Source: Candidatus Eremiobacterota bacterium (lineage in GTDB: Bacteria > Vulcanimicrobiota > Vulcanimicrobiia > Vulcanimicrobiales > Vulcanimicrobiaceae). From it: a DNA stretch of 64,000 bases. Of this stretch, positions 27,032 to 35,240 are shown in pieces. Within the stretch, counting starts at the first letter, position 1. Each line of letters opens with the position of its first letter. Location: the NCBI GenBank assembly GCA_019235885.1, contig JAFAKB010000026.1:27365-91364 (forward strand). Reading direction: 5' to 3'. Made by a program: the position numbers and the translations under genes. Under the pieces are notes generated by a model that had not been told where the DNA came from, ran no database searches, and saw only the letters and a list, made by a program, of their open reading frames with translations.

Positions 27032-28103
27032 GCGGCGCGATGCCGAGCTCGTGCGCGAGCGAATCGAGGTCGTCGATCACCGGGGCGATCAGCGGGATGC
27101 CGTCGCGCCGGAACGCGATCTCGTTCTCGTGCTCGATCTCTCCCGCGACGTACACGCGGCTTTGCGCCGGCGCCGGCGCGCTGCGCTTGAACGCGCGCAG
27201 CTCTTCGTCCATCTGCCGCTTGAACTCGGCGACGTCGCGCAGCGCGTCGATGCGGATCGCGCCGAAGAAGTGCGAGGTGATTCCCGCCGGCGCGTCGGGG
27301 CTCTCGCGCAGCGTCAGCGCCGGACCGAACCAGCCGGCGGCGAGAACGCCCGTCAGCAATTCCGCGAGCACCCCCAGGCCGTAGCCTTTGTGGCCGCCGT
27401 TCTCGGTGCCGAACCCGCCGAGCGGGAGCAGCGAACCGCCGGTGTGGCGCACCGCGGGATCGGTCGTCGACGCGCCTTCTTCGTCGACCGCCCAGCCCGG
27501 CTTGAGCGGAAGGCCTTTGCGCTCGTAGACCTCCAGCTTGCCGTACGTGACGGTCGTGGTCGCGAAGTCGAGCACGAAGGGCGGCTCTTCGCCGGCCGGA
27601 ACGGCGAACGCGAACGGGTTCGTCCCCTGCATCTTCGTGCGCCCGAACGTCGGCACGGCGAAGTGCGCGGAGTCGGTCGTGCAGATCCCGATCATGTCCT
27701 GCTCGAGCGCCATCATCGCGTAATAGCCCGCAATGCCGTAGTGGTTGGAGTTGCGCACCGCGGCGAACGCGATCCCGCTGCCGCGCGCCTTGTCGATCGC
27801 GCGCGTCATCGCGTAATGCGAGGCTGGATGGCCGAGCCCGTTGCCCGCGTCGAGCAGCAGCGAGGAGTCCGTCTCGCGCGCGACCTCGTAGCGCGGGCGC
27901 GCGGCGATGCGGCCGTTGCGGATGCGGTCGACGTAGAACCAGCGCAGCCGCGCGACGCCGTGCGACTCGATCCCGCGCCGGTCCGCGGCGACGAGCACGT
28001 CGGCGACGATCTTCGCCTGTGCTTCGTCGACGCCGGCGCGGGTGAGCGCGCGCTCGACGAACGCGATCAGATCGCCTTCGCGGACGCGAGCCGTTTCAGC
28101 CAA
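27012..28103 (-). CDS. Malate/L-lactate/ureidoglycolate dehydrogenase family protein (copy 2)
   Basis: 363 residues of the Ldh_2 family of NAD(P)-dependent 2-hydroxyacid dehydrogenases, which use a fold unrelated to classical malate dehydrogenase. Family strips: RGIESHGVARL (catalytic His, about 45-55), AVRNSNHYGIAGYYAMMAL (about 118), GTNPFAFAVP and ENGGHKGYGLGVLAELL. Clearly paralogous to the upstream gene, whose stop region overlaps this start by 8 nt. A pair with different substrates is likely. Substrate cannot be read from sequence. Confidence 0.88.
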   Translation of the reverse strand: MAETARVREGDLIAFVERALTRAGVDEAQAKIVADVLVAADRRGIESHGVARLRWFYVDRIRNGRIAARPRYEVARETDSSLLLDAGNGLGHPASHYAMTRAIDKARGSGIAFAAVRNSNHYGIAGYYAMMALEQDMIGICTTDSAHFAVPTFGRTKMQGTNPFAFAVPAGEEPPFVLDFATTTVTYGKLEVYERKGLPLKPGWAVDEEGASTTDPAVRHTGGSLLPLGGFGTENGGHKGYGLGVLAELLTGVLAAGWFGPALTLRESPDAPAGITSHFFGAIRIDALRDVAEFKRQMDEELRAFKRSAPAPAQSRVYVAGEIEHENEIAFRRDGIPLIAPVIDDLDSLAHELGIAPPTRIAV

Positions 28104-29199
28104 CGGTGAAGCGCTCCAGCTTCTCGATGCCGAGGCGCTCGGCCAGCGCGTCGATCCCGTCCCACACTTTCGGATCGATCGGCACGCCTTCGCGGCGATA
28201 GCGTTCGGTGTTCAGCCGCTCGGGCTCGCCGGCGGTCATCACGCGTTCAGCGCCCGGTGCCGGCGCGCTCTCTTCGAACGCGCACAGCTCGCGCGCGAGG
28301 TCGCGCTGGAACACGGCGCCATCCCGCAGCGCGTCGATCTTGAAGGCGGCGAAGAAGTGGCCCACCGAGCCGCCGTGCAGGCCGCGCTCGTCGAGGCGCA
28401 GGTCGGTGCCGAACATGCCGCCGGAGAGCACGCCGCACAGAATTTCCACCAGCGCGCCGAGCCCGTAGCCTTTGTGGCCGCCGTTCTCGGTGCCGTAGCC
28501 GCCGAGCGGAAGCAGCGCGCCGCTCGTCATCGCGAGCGCGGCGTCGAGCGTCTCGCGGCCGTCCGCGTCGACCGCCCAGCCGGGCTTGAGCGGCTTTCCC
28601 TTGCGGTCGCTGACTTCGAGCCGGCCGAACGTCACGCCGGTCGTCGCCATGTCGAGCACGTACGGCGGGTGGCCGTCGGCCGGGATCGCGACGGCGATCG
28701 GGTTCGTCCCTTGCGTCTTCTGCCGGCCGAACGTCGGCACCGCGAGGTGCGTCGAGTTGGTCATCGAGAGCCCGATCATGCCGTGCTCGAGCGCCATCAT
28801 CGCGTAGTACGCGGCGATCCCGTAGTGGTTCGAGTTGCGGACCGTCGCGAACGCCAGCCCCTGCTCGCGCGCCTTCTCGAGCGTCTTGCGCATCGCGAAG
28901 ATGCCGGCCGGGTGCCCGAGCCCGTTGCCGGCGTCGAGCGCGAGCTGGGTCGGCCGGTCGCAGAGCGCCGTGTACGCCGGCCGCGGCACGACGACGCCGG
29001 CTTCGATGCGGCGCACGTAGAACAGGTCGAGCCGCGCGATCCCGTGCGACTCGACGCCGCGCAGATCGGCCGCGACCAGCACCCCGGCGACGTCGTTCGC
29101 GTCGGGCTCGCTCACGCCGACCGCGCGCAGCGCGCGCACGATGAAGTCGTGCTCGTCCGCTTCACGGGCGCGGATGGGTGAAGGCGCTTCGCCGATCAT
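28096..29199 (-). CDS. Malate/L-lactate/ureidoglycolate dehydrogenase family protein (copy 1)
   Basis: 367 residues from the ATG at 29199, chosen because the 32 residues upstream look non-coding. Same Ldh_2 strips as copy 2: RGVESHGIARL, TVRNSNHYGIAAYYAMMAL, GTNPIAVAIP and ENGGHKGYGLGALVEIL. First gene of the tandem pair, divergent from the peptide/oxygenase cassette over a 140-bp spacer. Oxidation of 2-hydroxyacids next to keto-acid metabolism is reasonable, but the substrate is undetermined. Confidence 0.88.
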   Translation of the reverse strand: MIGEAPSPIRAREADEHDFIVRALRAVGVSEPDANDVAGVLVAADLRGVESHGIARLDLFYVRRIEAGVVVPRPAYTALCDRPTQLALDAGNGLGHPAGIFAMRKTLEKAREQGLAFATVRNSNHYGIAAYYAMMALEHGMIGLSMTNSTHLAVPTFGRQKTQGTNPIAVAIPADGHPPYVLDMATTGVTFGRLEVSDRKGKPLKPGWAVDADGRETLDAALAMTSGALLPLGGYGTENGGHKGYGLGALVEILCGVLSGGMFGTDLRLDERGLHGGSVGHFFAAFKIDALRDGAVFQRDLARELCAFEESAPAPGAERVMTAGEPERLNTERYRREGVPIDPKVWDGIDALAERLGIEKLERFTVG

Positions 29200-29295
29200 C
29201 CCGGCGTGGTTGCGCGGGCCGAACGGCGTCCTCCTCGCCGAGCGCGTTTGCCGGACGAGCTCCAATGGGAAGAGAACCGTACCGTCCCGGCCCAC

Positions 29296-29327
29296 GGCTC
29301 CGCTCCTCGGAGCCCGGCTTTTCTTTT
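29296..29327 (+). terminator. Intrinsic-terminator-like hairpin just before the peptide gene
   Basis: Stem GGCTCCG/CGGAGCC with a 5-nt loop, followed by CGGC and TTTTCTTTT, ending 12 nt before the ATG of the 73-aa peptide. The upstream gene is divergent, so no plus-strand gene needs termination here; this may act as an attenuator of the cassette. The ribosome site GGAGCAGG starts right after the T-tract. Confidence 0.55.
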
Positions 29328-29339
29328 CGGAGCAGGACC

Positions 29340-29561
29340 ATGCAGAGCAAGACCCGCTATGACGATTCCGACGTCCGGACTATCTGGCCGAACGGCCCGC
29401 GCGCGAGCGTCGCCCCGGACGACGCCGGACGCGACGACGGCAGCGCGCCGCAGCCCGACGATGCCGGACGCGACGACGGCAGCGCGCCGCAGCCGGACGA
29501 CGCCGGACGCGACGACGGGAGCGCGCCGCAGCCGGACGACGCGGGGCGCGACGACACCTAG
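29340..29561 (+). CDS. Repeat-bearing acidic peptide, candidate precursor for the adjacent oxygenase
   Basis: 73 residues, ATG with a GGAGCAGG ribosome site. Residues 1-25 form a non-repeated leader-like part (MQSKTRYDDSDVRTIWPNGP and 5 more). Residues 26-64 are three exact copies of a 13-residue unit PDDAGRDDGSAPQ, and 65-73 a shortened fourth (PDDAGRDDT). There is no signal peptide or Cys. The stop is 3 nt before the start of a JmjC/cupin oxygenase gene. The leader plus iterated core next to a modifying-type enzyme is the usual architecture of a multi-core ribosomal peptide (RiPP) precursor. That function is inference; an alternative is a disordered acidic protein binding metal or partner. 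Confidence 0.7.
   Translation: MQSKTRYDDSDVRTIWPNGPRASVAPDDAGRDDGSAPQPDDAGRDDGSAPQPDDAGRDDGSAPQPDDAGRDDT
29415..29558 (+). repeat. 39-bp tandem repeat, 3.7 copies
   Basis: Units at 29415-29453, 29454-29492, 29493-29531 and a 27-bp partial at 29532-29558. They differ only at a few third-codon positions, so the amino-acid unit is identical in the three full copies. Confidence 0.92.
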
Positions 29562-29564
29562 CCG

Positions 29565-30794
29565 GTGCTGACGCACGAGCCGCACGTGCGCGCGAGCGGT
29601 GCGCGCGCGCTGGAGCGCTGCGTCCGCTCGGACGTCCGGCGCTTCTTCGCGGACGTCTGGTCGCAGCGGCCGCTGCTGATCGAGCACCGTGACGACGCGG
29701 CGTTCGGCGATCTCTTCTCGCTCGAAAGCGTCGACCGCATCCTGTCCGGAACCTTTCCGCGCCGCCCCGCGGTGCGGCTGGTCAAGGACGGGGCGGAGCT
29801 TCCGCCGAGCACGTACGTGCGCACCGTCAGCCTTGGCTCCGAGTGGCTGCACGACGTCATCGACGCAGGCCGGGTCTACGACGCGTTTCAAAAGGGCGCG
29901 ACGATCGTCGTGCAAGGCTTGCAGCGCTATTGGGAACCCGTCATGCGCTTCACGCGCGACCTCGAGCTGGAGCTCTCGCATCCGGTTCAGGTGAACGCGT
30001 ACGTCTCGCCGCCCGGCGAGCGCGGCTTGGGCGTCCACTACGACACGCACGACGTCTTCGTGCTTCAGATCAGCGGCTCGAAGCGCTGGAACGTCCACGA
30101 GCGCGCCGTCGAGTTTCCGCTCCCGCACCAGCGCTCGCGCGCCGCCCCGGTTGCGGCGCAGTCGCTGATCGAGCACGAGCTCCTCGCCGGCCAGTCGCTC
30201 TACGTCCCGCGCGGCTTTCTGCACGAAGCGATCGCGACGACGCAGGTCTCCGTCCATCTCACGGTCGGCATCTTGTGCTACACCTGGAAAGACCTGTTCG
30301 ACCAAGTGTTCCGGGACACCGAGGACGTCGCGGCCTTTCGCGAGGCGCTGCCGGCCGGGTTCGCGCACGACGTCGCCGCGCACGCGCCGGCGATCGCCGC
30401 GAAACTGCGCGCGCTTGCCGAATGGGTGGAGGAGCGTGACCCGCACGCGCTCGGCGAGCGGCTCGCGAACCGCTTTCTCTCCTCGCGCGCGCCGATCCGG
30501 TTCGGCCAGTTCGAACAGCTCCCGCTGATCGCCGCGCTCGATGCGCGCAGCGCGGTGCGGCTGCGGCCCGGCAACGTCTTCGGCGTCCGCGCCGCCGAGG
30601 CGGACGAGATCGCGGTCGCGCTCGGCGACCGCACGCTGGTGATGCCGGCGGCGCTCGAGCCGGCGCTGCGCTTCGTCGCGCGCGGCGAGCCCTTCACGCC
30701 GGCCGAGCTCGAGATGTTCGAAGACCTCGAGAGCGCGATCGCGTTCGTGCGCCGCTTGGCGCGCGAAGGCGCGCTCGAGATCCTCAGCCTGTGA
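29565..30794 (+). CDS. JmjC/cupin-4 2-oxoglutarate-Fe(II) oxygenase
   Basis: 409 residues, GTG start 3 nt after the peptide stop. Cupin_4/ribosomal-oxygenase type: double-stranded beta-helix with the iron triad His158-x-Asp160 (VHYDTHDVF) and His220 (PRGFLHEA), a 2-oxoglutarate Lys candidate at 173 (GSKRW), a helical dimerisation region (about 250-330) and a C-terminal winged-helix-like part (FTPAELEMFEDLESA and following). Relatives such as YcfD hydroxylate Arg of ribosomal protein uL16, and MINA53/NO66 hydroxylate His. The neighbouring repeated peptide with AGRDD units is the obvious candidate substrate. It could instead be a ribosome hydroxylase. It overlaps the convergent E2 gene by 11 nt. 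Confidence 0.85.
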   Translation: MLTHEPHVRASGARALERCVRSDVRRFFADVWSQRPLLIEHRDDAAFGDLFSLESVDRILSGTFPRRPAVRLVKDGAELPPSTYVRTVSLGSEWLHDVIDAGRVYDAFQKGATIVVQGLQRYWEPVMRFTRDLELELSHPVQVNAYVSPPGERGLGVHYDTHDVFVLQISGSKRWNVHERAVEFPLPHQRSRAAPVAAQSLIEHELLAGQSLYVPRGFLHEAIATTQVSVHLTVGILCYTWKDLFDQVFRDTEDVAAFREALPAGFAHDVAAHAPAIAAKLRALAEWVEERDPHALGERLANRFLSSRAPIRFGQFEQLPLIAALDARSAVRLRPGNVFGVRAAEADEIAVALGDRTLVMPAALEPALRFVARGEPFTPAELEMFEDLESAIAFVRRLAREGALEILSL

Positions 30795-31605
30795 CGGAAC
30801 CGAACGCGGCGAGGCGCGCGGCGACGTCGGCCAGCAGCCGGTCCGCGCCGTACTCGTCGTAGCGCGCGCGATCGTAGCAGAGCGCGAGCCAGCAACGGCC
30901 GTCGTCGATGGCGCCGGGCGCGAGGATCGCCGGCTCGCCGGGCGCGATCAGCGGAAACGCGAGCAGCGTCCCGGCTGCGCCGACGTTCGTCACCGTTGCC
31001 GCTGCGCCGCCGACATCGGCCGGTTTGAGCGCGCTGCGGCGCGCGCGCTCGGCGAAGTCCGCGATGCGCACCGAGATGTCGTGCAGCGCGGCGTCGCGCG
31101 CGTCGGGGACGACCGGAACGACGAGCCCGCCGGGCACTTCGACGGCGACGCCGATGCGGTCGGCTTCGAGCGCCTGCGCGAACGCTTTGACGAAGTACGC
31201 CGTCCACGACACGCCGTGGCGTTCGATGCTGCTCAGATCGACGAGCCGCGCGCAAGAACCTTGAGTGATCGTCGCGCGCGCTTCGGCCATCCGCTCCGCG
31301 ATCCGGCGGCGCATCGAAGAAAGGCCGCCGTCCGACGACGCCGGCGCGGCGAGCGGACGCGCTTCGATCACGCCGGCAGAGGCGAAGCGCGCGAGGAGCT
31401 GGCCGACCCCGGCGCGCTCGCCCGCCGGCACGAGAATCTCGGCGAGCACGCCGTCGTGCGGCGACTCGACGTCGGCGTTCACTTTGTCGGTCTCGACGGC
31501 GAAGAGCGGCTCGCCCTTCTTGACGGCGTCTCCGGGTTGCTTGTACCAAGCCGAGACGATCCCATCGACGAGCGTGTCGGCCAGCTTGGGAAATTCGACG
31601 CTCAT
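30784..31605 (-). CDS. Lipoyl-domain E2-like acyltransferase lacking the catalytic His
   Basis: 273 residues. N-terminal lipoyl domain (1-75) with the lipoylated Lys41 in VETDKVNADVE; a short linker without a recognisable peripheral-subunit-binding domain; then an E2 catalytic-type domain (about 95-265) with MRRRIAERM, VEVPGGLVVPVV and ATVTNVGAAG. Where E2 enzymes have DHRxxDGA this protein reads CYDRARYDEYGAD, so the catalytic His is absent. An intact DHRAVDGAD is found instead at the C-terminus of the fused E1beta encoded just upstream, 4 nt overlapping. Together they could form a heteromeric E2 core of the branched-chain keto-acid dehydrogenase. Confidence 0.8.
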   Translation of the reverse strand: MSVEFPKLADTLVDGIVSAWYKQPGDAVKKGEPLFAVETDKVNADVESPHDGVLAEILVPAGERAGVGQLLARFASAGVIEARPLAAPASSDGGLSSMRRRIAERMAEARATITQGSCARLVDLSSIERHGVSWTAYFVKAFAQALEADRIGVAVEVPGGLVVPVVPDARDAALHDISVRIADFAERARRSALKPADVGGAAATVTNVGAAGTLLAFPLIAPGEPAILAPGAIDDGRCWLALCYDRARYDEYGADRLLADVAARLAAFGSVTG

Positions 31606-33035
31606 TGGAGCACGACGTGGTCGCGAAACGCGGCGAGGAAGCGGCCGACGTCGGCGCCGTCGACCGCGCGGTGATCGACGGCGCAGGTGACGTAGGCTTT
31701 GCCGTTGCGCACCGCGCCGATGCGGACCGCGGCGGTTTGGTTCGGGCGGACGAACGGGATCGCGAGATCGCTTCCCGACGGCCCGTAGTCGACGAGCGTG
31801 ATGGTGCCGCGACCGCTCGCCGGCGCGGTCGGGCCGAGGTCGAGGTCGACGACGACCTCGTCGTGCTCGACGATGCCGGTCCAGGCGAAGCTTGCGTTGA
31901 AGCGCGGATACGCTCGCGCGGCCTCGACGAGCGCGTCGACGGCGAGCCGCGTATGCTCTTCGGGGAGCGAAATCTCGACGACGCTCGACGCTTGCGGAAT
32001 CGCCGGATCGTACGAACGCTGCGCGGTGGGGTTCGCGCGCGAACGTTCGCGCGAGACGAGCCGCACGAGCGCGTCGCGAATCGCGGTTCGGTTGGGAAGC
32101 ACCGCGTCTTCCAGGTTGTCGTCGACCGGGATCCCCGGGATGTCCGGTGAGGTGACGCGCACCGGCGGGACGTCGAGAACCCCGGCTTCCGCCGCGAGCG
32201 CACACAGCTCCGCGCCGAGGCCCATCGTGAGCGTGTCCTCGTGGACGACGCACAGCCGTCGCGTCTTTGCGAGCGAGGCGAGGATCGTCTCGCGGTCGAG
32301 CGGGAGCAGCGTGCGCAGATCGACTACCTCGACGTCGATCCCTTCGCGCGCGAGCGACTCGGCCGCGGCGAGCGACTCGTGCAGCATCATCCCGTACGCC
32401 AGCACCGTTGCGTCGCTACCCGCGCGCGCGATTTCGGCGCGGCCGATCGGCACGACGTAGTCGCCGGCGGGAACGTGGCCGCGGATCGCGCGATAGGTTC
32501 GCTTGTGCTCGAGCACGAGCACCGGATCGGGATCGCGAATCGCCGCCAGCAGCAGGCCCTTCGCGTCGGCGGGCGTCGACGGCGCGACGACCTTCAAGCC
32601 CGGCGCGTGTGCGTAGTACGCTTCGACGCTCTGCGAGTGGTACGGGCCGCCGCGGAAGCCGCCGCCGTACGCCGTTCGCAGCACCATCGGGCAGCTCCAG
32701 TCGCCGCCCGTGCGCCAGCGAATCTTCGCGGCCTCGCCGACCAGATGGTCCATCGCGGCGTGGATGAAGTCGGCGAACTGAATCTCAGCGACCGGCCGCA
32801 GCCCGCGCATCGCCAGGCCCACCGCCACGCCCGCGATGAGCGTCTCCGCCATCGGCATGTCGACGACGCGCGCCGCCCCGAACCGCGCGTACAACCCTTC
32901 GGTCGCGCGAAATACGCCGCCGAGCACGCCGACGTCTTCGCCGAGCACGATCACGCGCTCGTCGCGCGCCATCTCCTCGGCGAGCGCCTCGCGCACCGCC
33001 TCGAGCACCGTCAGCTCGCGTGCCGCGTCAGCCAT
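31602..33035 (-). CDS. 2-oxoacid dehydrogenase E1beta fused to an E2-type catalytic domain
   Basis: 477 residues from the ATG at 33035. Residues 1 to about 329 are a normal E1beta (transketolase-like pyrimidine domain LGEDVG near 31, then the C-terminal domain with VVDLRTLLPLD and VHEDTLTMGLGAE). After a short linker, about 148 extra residues follow that resemble a shortened E2 acyltransferase core: GTITLVDYGPSG, NQTAAVRIGAV and the active-site strip CAVDHRAVDGADVGRFL. The fusion gives E1beta its own E2-type domain, while the separate E2 lacks the His. The gene overlaps the E2 gene by 4 nt and lies 11 nt after E1alpha. Confidence 0.85.
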   Translation of the reverse strand: MADAARELTVLEAVREALAEEMARDERVIVLGEDVGVLGGVFRATEGLYARFGAARVVDMPMAETLIAGVAVGLAMRGLRPVAEIQFADFIHAAMDHLVGEAAKIRWRTGGDWSCPMVLRTAYGGGFRGGPYHSQSVEAYYAHAPGLKVVAPSTPADAKGLLLAAIRDPDPVLVLEHKRTYRAIRGHVPAGDYVVPIGRAEIARAGSDATVLAYGMMLHESLAAAESLAREGIDVEVVDLRTLLPLDRETILASLAKTRRLCVVHEDTLTMGLGAELCALAAEAGVLDVPPVRVTSPDIPGIPVDDNLEDAVLPNRTAIRDALVRLVSRERSRANPTAQRSYDPAIPQASSVVEISLPEEHTRLAVDALVEAARAYPRFNASFAWTGIVEHDEVVVDLDLGPTAPASGRGTITLVDYGPSGSDLAIPFVRPNQTAAVRIGAVRNGKAYVTCAVDHRAVDGADVGRFLAAFRDHVVLQ

Positions 33036-33046
33036 CGGCGCGCTGC

Positions 33047-33925
33047 TCAGGCATACGCGTGATCCAGCGCGGTCGCCGGGTCGCCGAGCGGCTGCGCTTC
33101 CGCCCACGCCGCGGCCTGCTCCGCGGCGGCGGCGTTCTCTTCGTCAACGCCCGCCGCCCACGCCGCGTCGACCAGCGTGCGCGCGCGCAGCAGCGGATCG
33201 AAGCGCGCGCGCTGCGCCTCGAGCGCGGCGCGGTCGCGGTAACGCGAGTCGTCGTCGTTCGAGGTGTTCGGGCCGAAGCGCACGCACGCCGCGTCGATCA
33301 GCGTCGGCCCCTCGCCCGCGCGCGCTCGCGCGAACGCCTCGCTCACCGCGGCGTAGACCGCTTCGGCGTCCGCTCCGTCGACCGCGATCCCGGCGATCCC
33401 GTAGCCCGCGGCGCGGGCGACGAGCGTCTCGGTCGCGTACTGATCGCTCTGCTTCACCGACTGCGTCCAGCCGTTGCGCTCCACGACGAAGACGCACGGC
33501 AGCTTGTGAACCGCGGCCAGGTTCATCGACTCGTGCGCTTCCCCTTTCTGCGCGCCGCCGTCGCCGAACGCGATCACCGTGACGCTGCCGTCCTGCAGCA
33601 GCTGCGAGCCCCACGCGCACCCGACGCCGTGCGAAACGTGGTTCGGCTGCGGGCCTTGCAGCGAGAGCACGTGGAGCCTGCGCGAGCCCCAGTGCGAGTA
33701 CGGCTGCCGCCCGCGCGCGTTCGGATCGGAGGGCCGCGAGAAGTAGCACAGCATCGCCTCGCGCGCCGTCATTCCGAGCAGGAGCATTGCCGCCAGGTCC
33801 CGGTAGTGCGGCGCGGCCCAGTCGACGCCGGGCCGCATCGCGAGCGCATATCCCGCGCCGATCGCTTCGTGGCCGCTGCACGGAACCGCGAAGTGCCCGC
33901 GGCCCGCGCGCGCGAGCCGCCACAT
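33047..33925 (-). CDS. Branched-chain 2-oxoacid dehydrogenase E1alpha (start uncertain)
   Basis: At least 292 residues. Thiamine-diphosphate E1alpha with the GDGGAQKGEAHESMN cofactor motif (about 120-135) and SHGVGCAWGSQL; decarboxylates branched 2-oxoacids as E1 with the next gene. The coordinates use the first ATG, but similarity clearly continues upstream in frame (LSKDDRERAYGAISLARALDDR) to about 34003. There a ribosome site AGGAG overlaps the livK stop and only ATC (34000) or CTG (33997) could serve as start. A degenerate copy of the dispersed repeat covers this point. Either a rare start codon is used or the start was altered by the repeat. Confidence 0.85.
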   Translation of the reverse strand: MWRLARAGRGHFAVPCSGHEAIGAGYALAMRPGVDWAAPHYRDLAAMLLLGMTAREAMLCYFSRPSDPNARGRQPYSHWGSRRLHVLSLQGPQPNHVSHGVGCAWGSQLLQDGSVTVIAFGDGGAQKGEAHESMNLAAVHKLPCVFVVERNGWTQSVKQSDQYATETLVARAAGYGIAGIAVDGADAEAVYAAVSEAFARARAGEGPTLIDAACVRFGPNTSNDDDSRYRDRAALEAQRARFDPLLRARTLVDAAWAAGVDEENAAAAEQAAAWAEAQPLGDPATALDHAYA

Positions 33926-33980
33926 GCGGTCGTCGAGCGCGCGCGCGAGCGAGATCGCACCGTAGGCCCGCTCGCGATCA

Positions 33981-34003
33981 TCCTTCGAGAGCCGCAGGAT
34001 GAC
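33981..34003 (+). repeat. Degenerate dispersed repeat at the E1alpha 5' end
   Basis: Matches the family at both ends (TCCTTCGA and CAGGATGAC) with a changed middle (GAGCCG). It lies where the E1alpha start codon is expected, in the same operon as the livF copy. Confidence 0.5.
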
Positions 34004-34009
34004 GTTCTC

Positions 34010-35179
34010 CTATTTGACGATGGTGAACTTGCCGTTTTCGATCTGCGTGAGGACCAGCGAGAAGACGGAGAGGCCGTTGTGGTCGCCGCCGGACATGCGG
34101 AACTGGCCGGTCACGCCGAGGTAGTCGGTGTGCTCCAGCGCGGCGCGCAGCTTCTCGCCATCGGTGGTCTTGGCGCGCTGCAGCGCCTGCTTGAGCACGT
34201 AGACGCTGTCGTAGCCGAAGCCGCCGAAGATGCTGACCGGAGCGTCTTTCGGATAGCCCTTCACGAAGGCGTCGATGTAGTGGACGAGCAGCTTCTTCTG
34301 CGGGTCGCCGTTCGGCAGCGCGTCGGCGACGTTGATCTTCGTGCTGGCGATGTACGCGCCGTTGAGCGCCGAGCCGGCCTGCTGCGGGAAGACCCCCGTC
34401 GCCGCGCCGTCCGAGTAGTAGATCGGGACGTTGAGCCCGAGCTCGCGGTAGCCTTTGATGATGACCGCCGCCGACGGCAGCGTCGTCCACGCGACGATCG
34501 CCTGCGGGTTGGCGGCTTTGACGTGCGTTAGCTGCGTGGTCGCGTCGCTGGCGCGCGCGTCGATCGCCTCGGCGTCGACGACGTCGAAGCCGAAGTTCTT
34601 GCCGGCGTCCTTGAAATGGGAGAGCCCAGTCTTGCCGTAGTCGTCGTTGCGGTAGATCACCGCGACGTGCGTCTGCTTGCGCTTGCGCATGTACTCCTGC
34701 ATCGCTTGCGCGACGTGGAAGTCGGTGATCGGCATCTTGAAGATCCACTGCCGCTCGGGGACGGGCTGGATCACCTGCGAGCTGGAGGCGAGCGAGATCA
34801 GCGGCACCTTCGCCTGCGTCACCAGCGGGATCATCGCCAGCGAGGTCTGCGTGAGCGAGGAGCCGACGATCGCGACGACGTGCTGGTCGAGCAGCTTGCG
34901 CGTGTTGTTCACGGCGGTCGTGGCGCTCGACTCGTCGTCGAGGATCGAGGCCTGCAGCGGGCGCCCGTTGATGCCGCCCGACTTGTTGATCTCGTCCACC
35001 GCGAGCTGAATGCTGTCGGCTTCGGGGCGGCCGAGCGTCGCACCCGGGCCGCTCTCCGAGAGCGTCGCGCCGATCAGGATCGGCTCGCCCGCGGCGACGC
35101 CCGGCCGCGGCGGCGCGGCGGAGACGATGAGGAACGACGCGAGCGCGAGTGCGCCGAGACGGACGGCCGTCGAACGCAT
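34010..35179 (-). CDS. livK: Branched-chain amino-acid ABC transporter substrate-binding protein
   Basis: 389 residues from the ATG at 35179, chosen for its AAGGAGG ribosome site. Signal peptide (about 1-30, VSAAPPRPGVAAG), then the type I periplasmic binding fold with IGATLSESGPGATLG, ADSIQLAVDEINKSGGING and AIVGSSLTQTSLA, typical of LivJ/LivK and amide-binding relatives. Binds Leu/Ile/Val or related ligands in the periplasm for LivHMGF. It sits after livF and directly before the keto-acid dehydrogenase genes, its stop codon overlapping their ribosome site. Confidence 0.9.
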   Translation of the reverse strand: MRSTAVRLGALALASFLIVSAAPPRPGVAAGEPILIGATLSESGPGATLGRPEADSIQLAVDEINKSGGINGRPLQASILDDESSATTAVNNTRKLLDQHVVAIVGSSLTQTSLAMIPLVTQAKVPLISLASSSQVIQPVPERQWIFKMPITDFHVAQAMQEYMRKRKQTHVAVIYRNDDYGKTGLSHFKDAGKNFGFDVVDAEAIDARASDATTQLTHVKAANPQAIVAWTTLPSAAVIIKGYRELGLNVPIYYSDGAATGVFPQQAGSALNGAYIASTKINVADALPNGDPQKKLLVHYIDAFVKGYPKDAPVSIFGGFGYDSVYVLKQALQRAKTTDGEKLRAALEHTDYLGVTGQFRMSGGDHNGLSVFSLVLTQIENGKFTIVK

Positions 35180-35240
35180 GAACGAAACCTCCTTATGAAC
35201 GCGTGCGGTCTGCCTTCTGCGGGTGCGCCCGTTCACCCGT

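Noticed and set aside
29357..29557. Minus-strand frame with SSRPASSGCGALP repeats opposite the peptide gene
   Set aside because: It is only the complement of the 39-bp repeat; the plus-strand frame has a good ribosome site and the adjacent oxygenase on its strand.
29415..29558. Short direct repeats as a CRISPR-like array
   Set aside because: Contiguous 39-bp coding repeats without spacers; no cas genes anywhere in the window.
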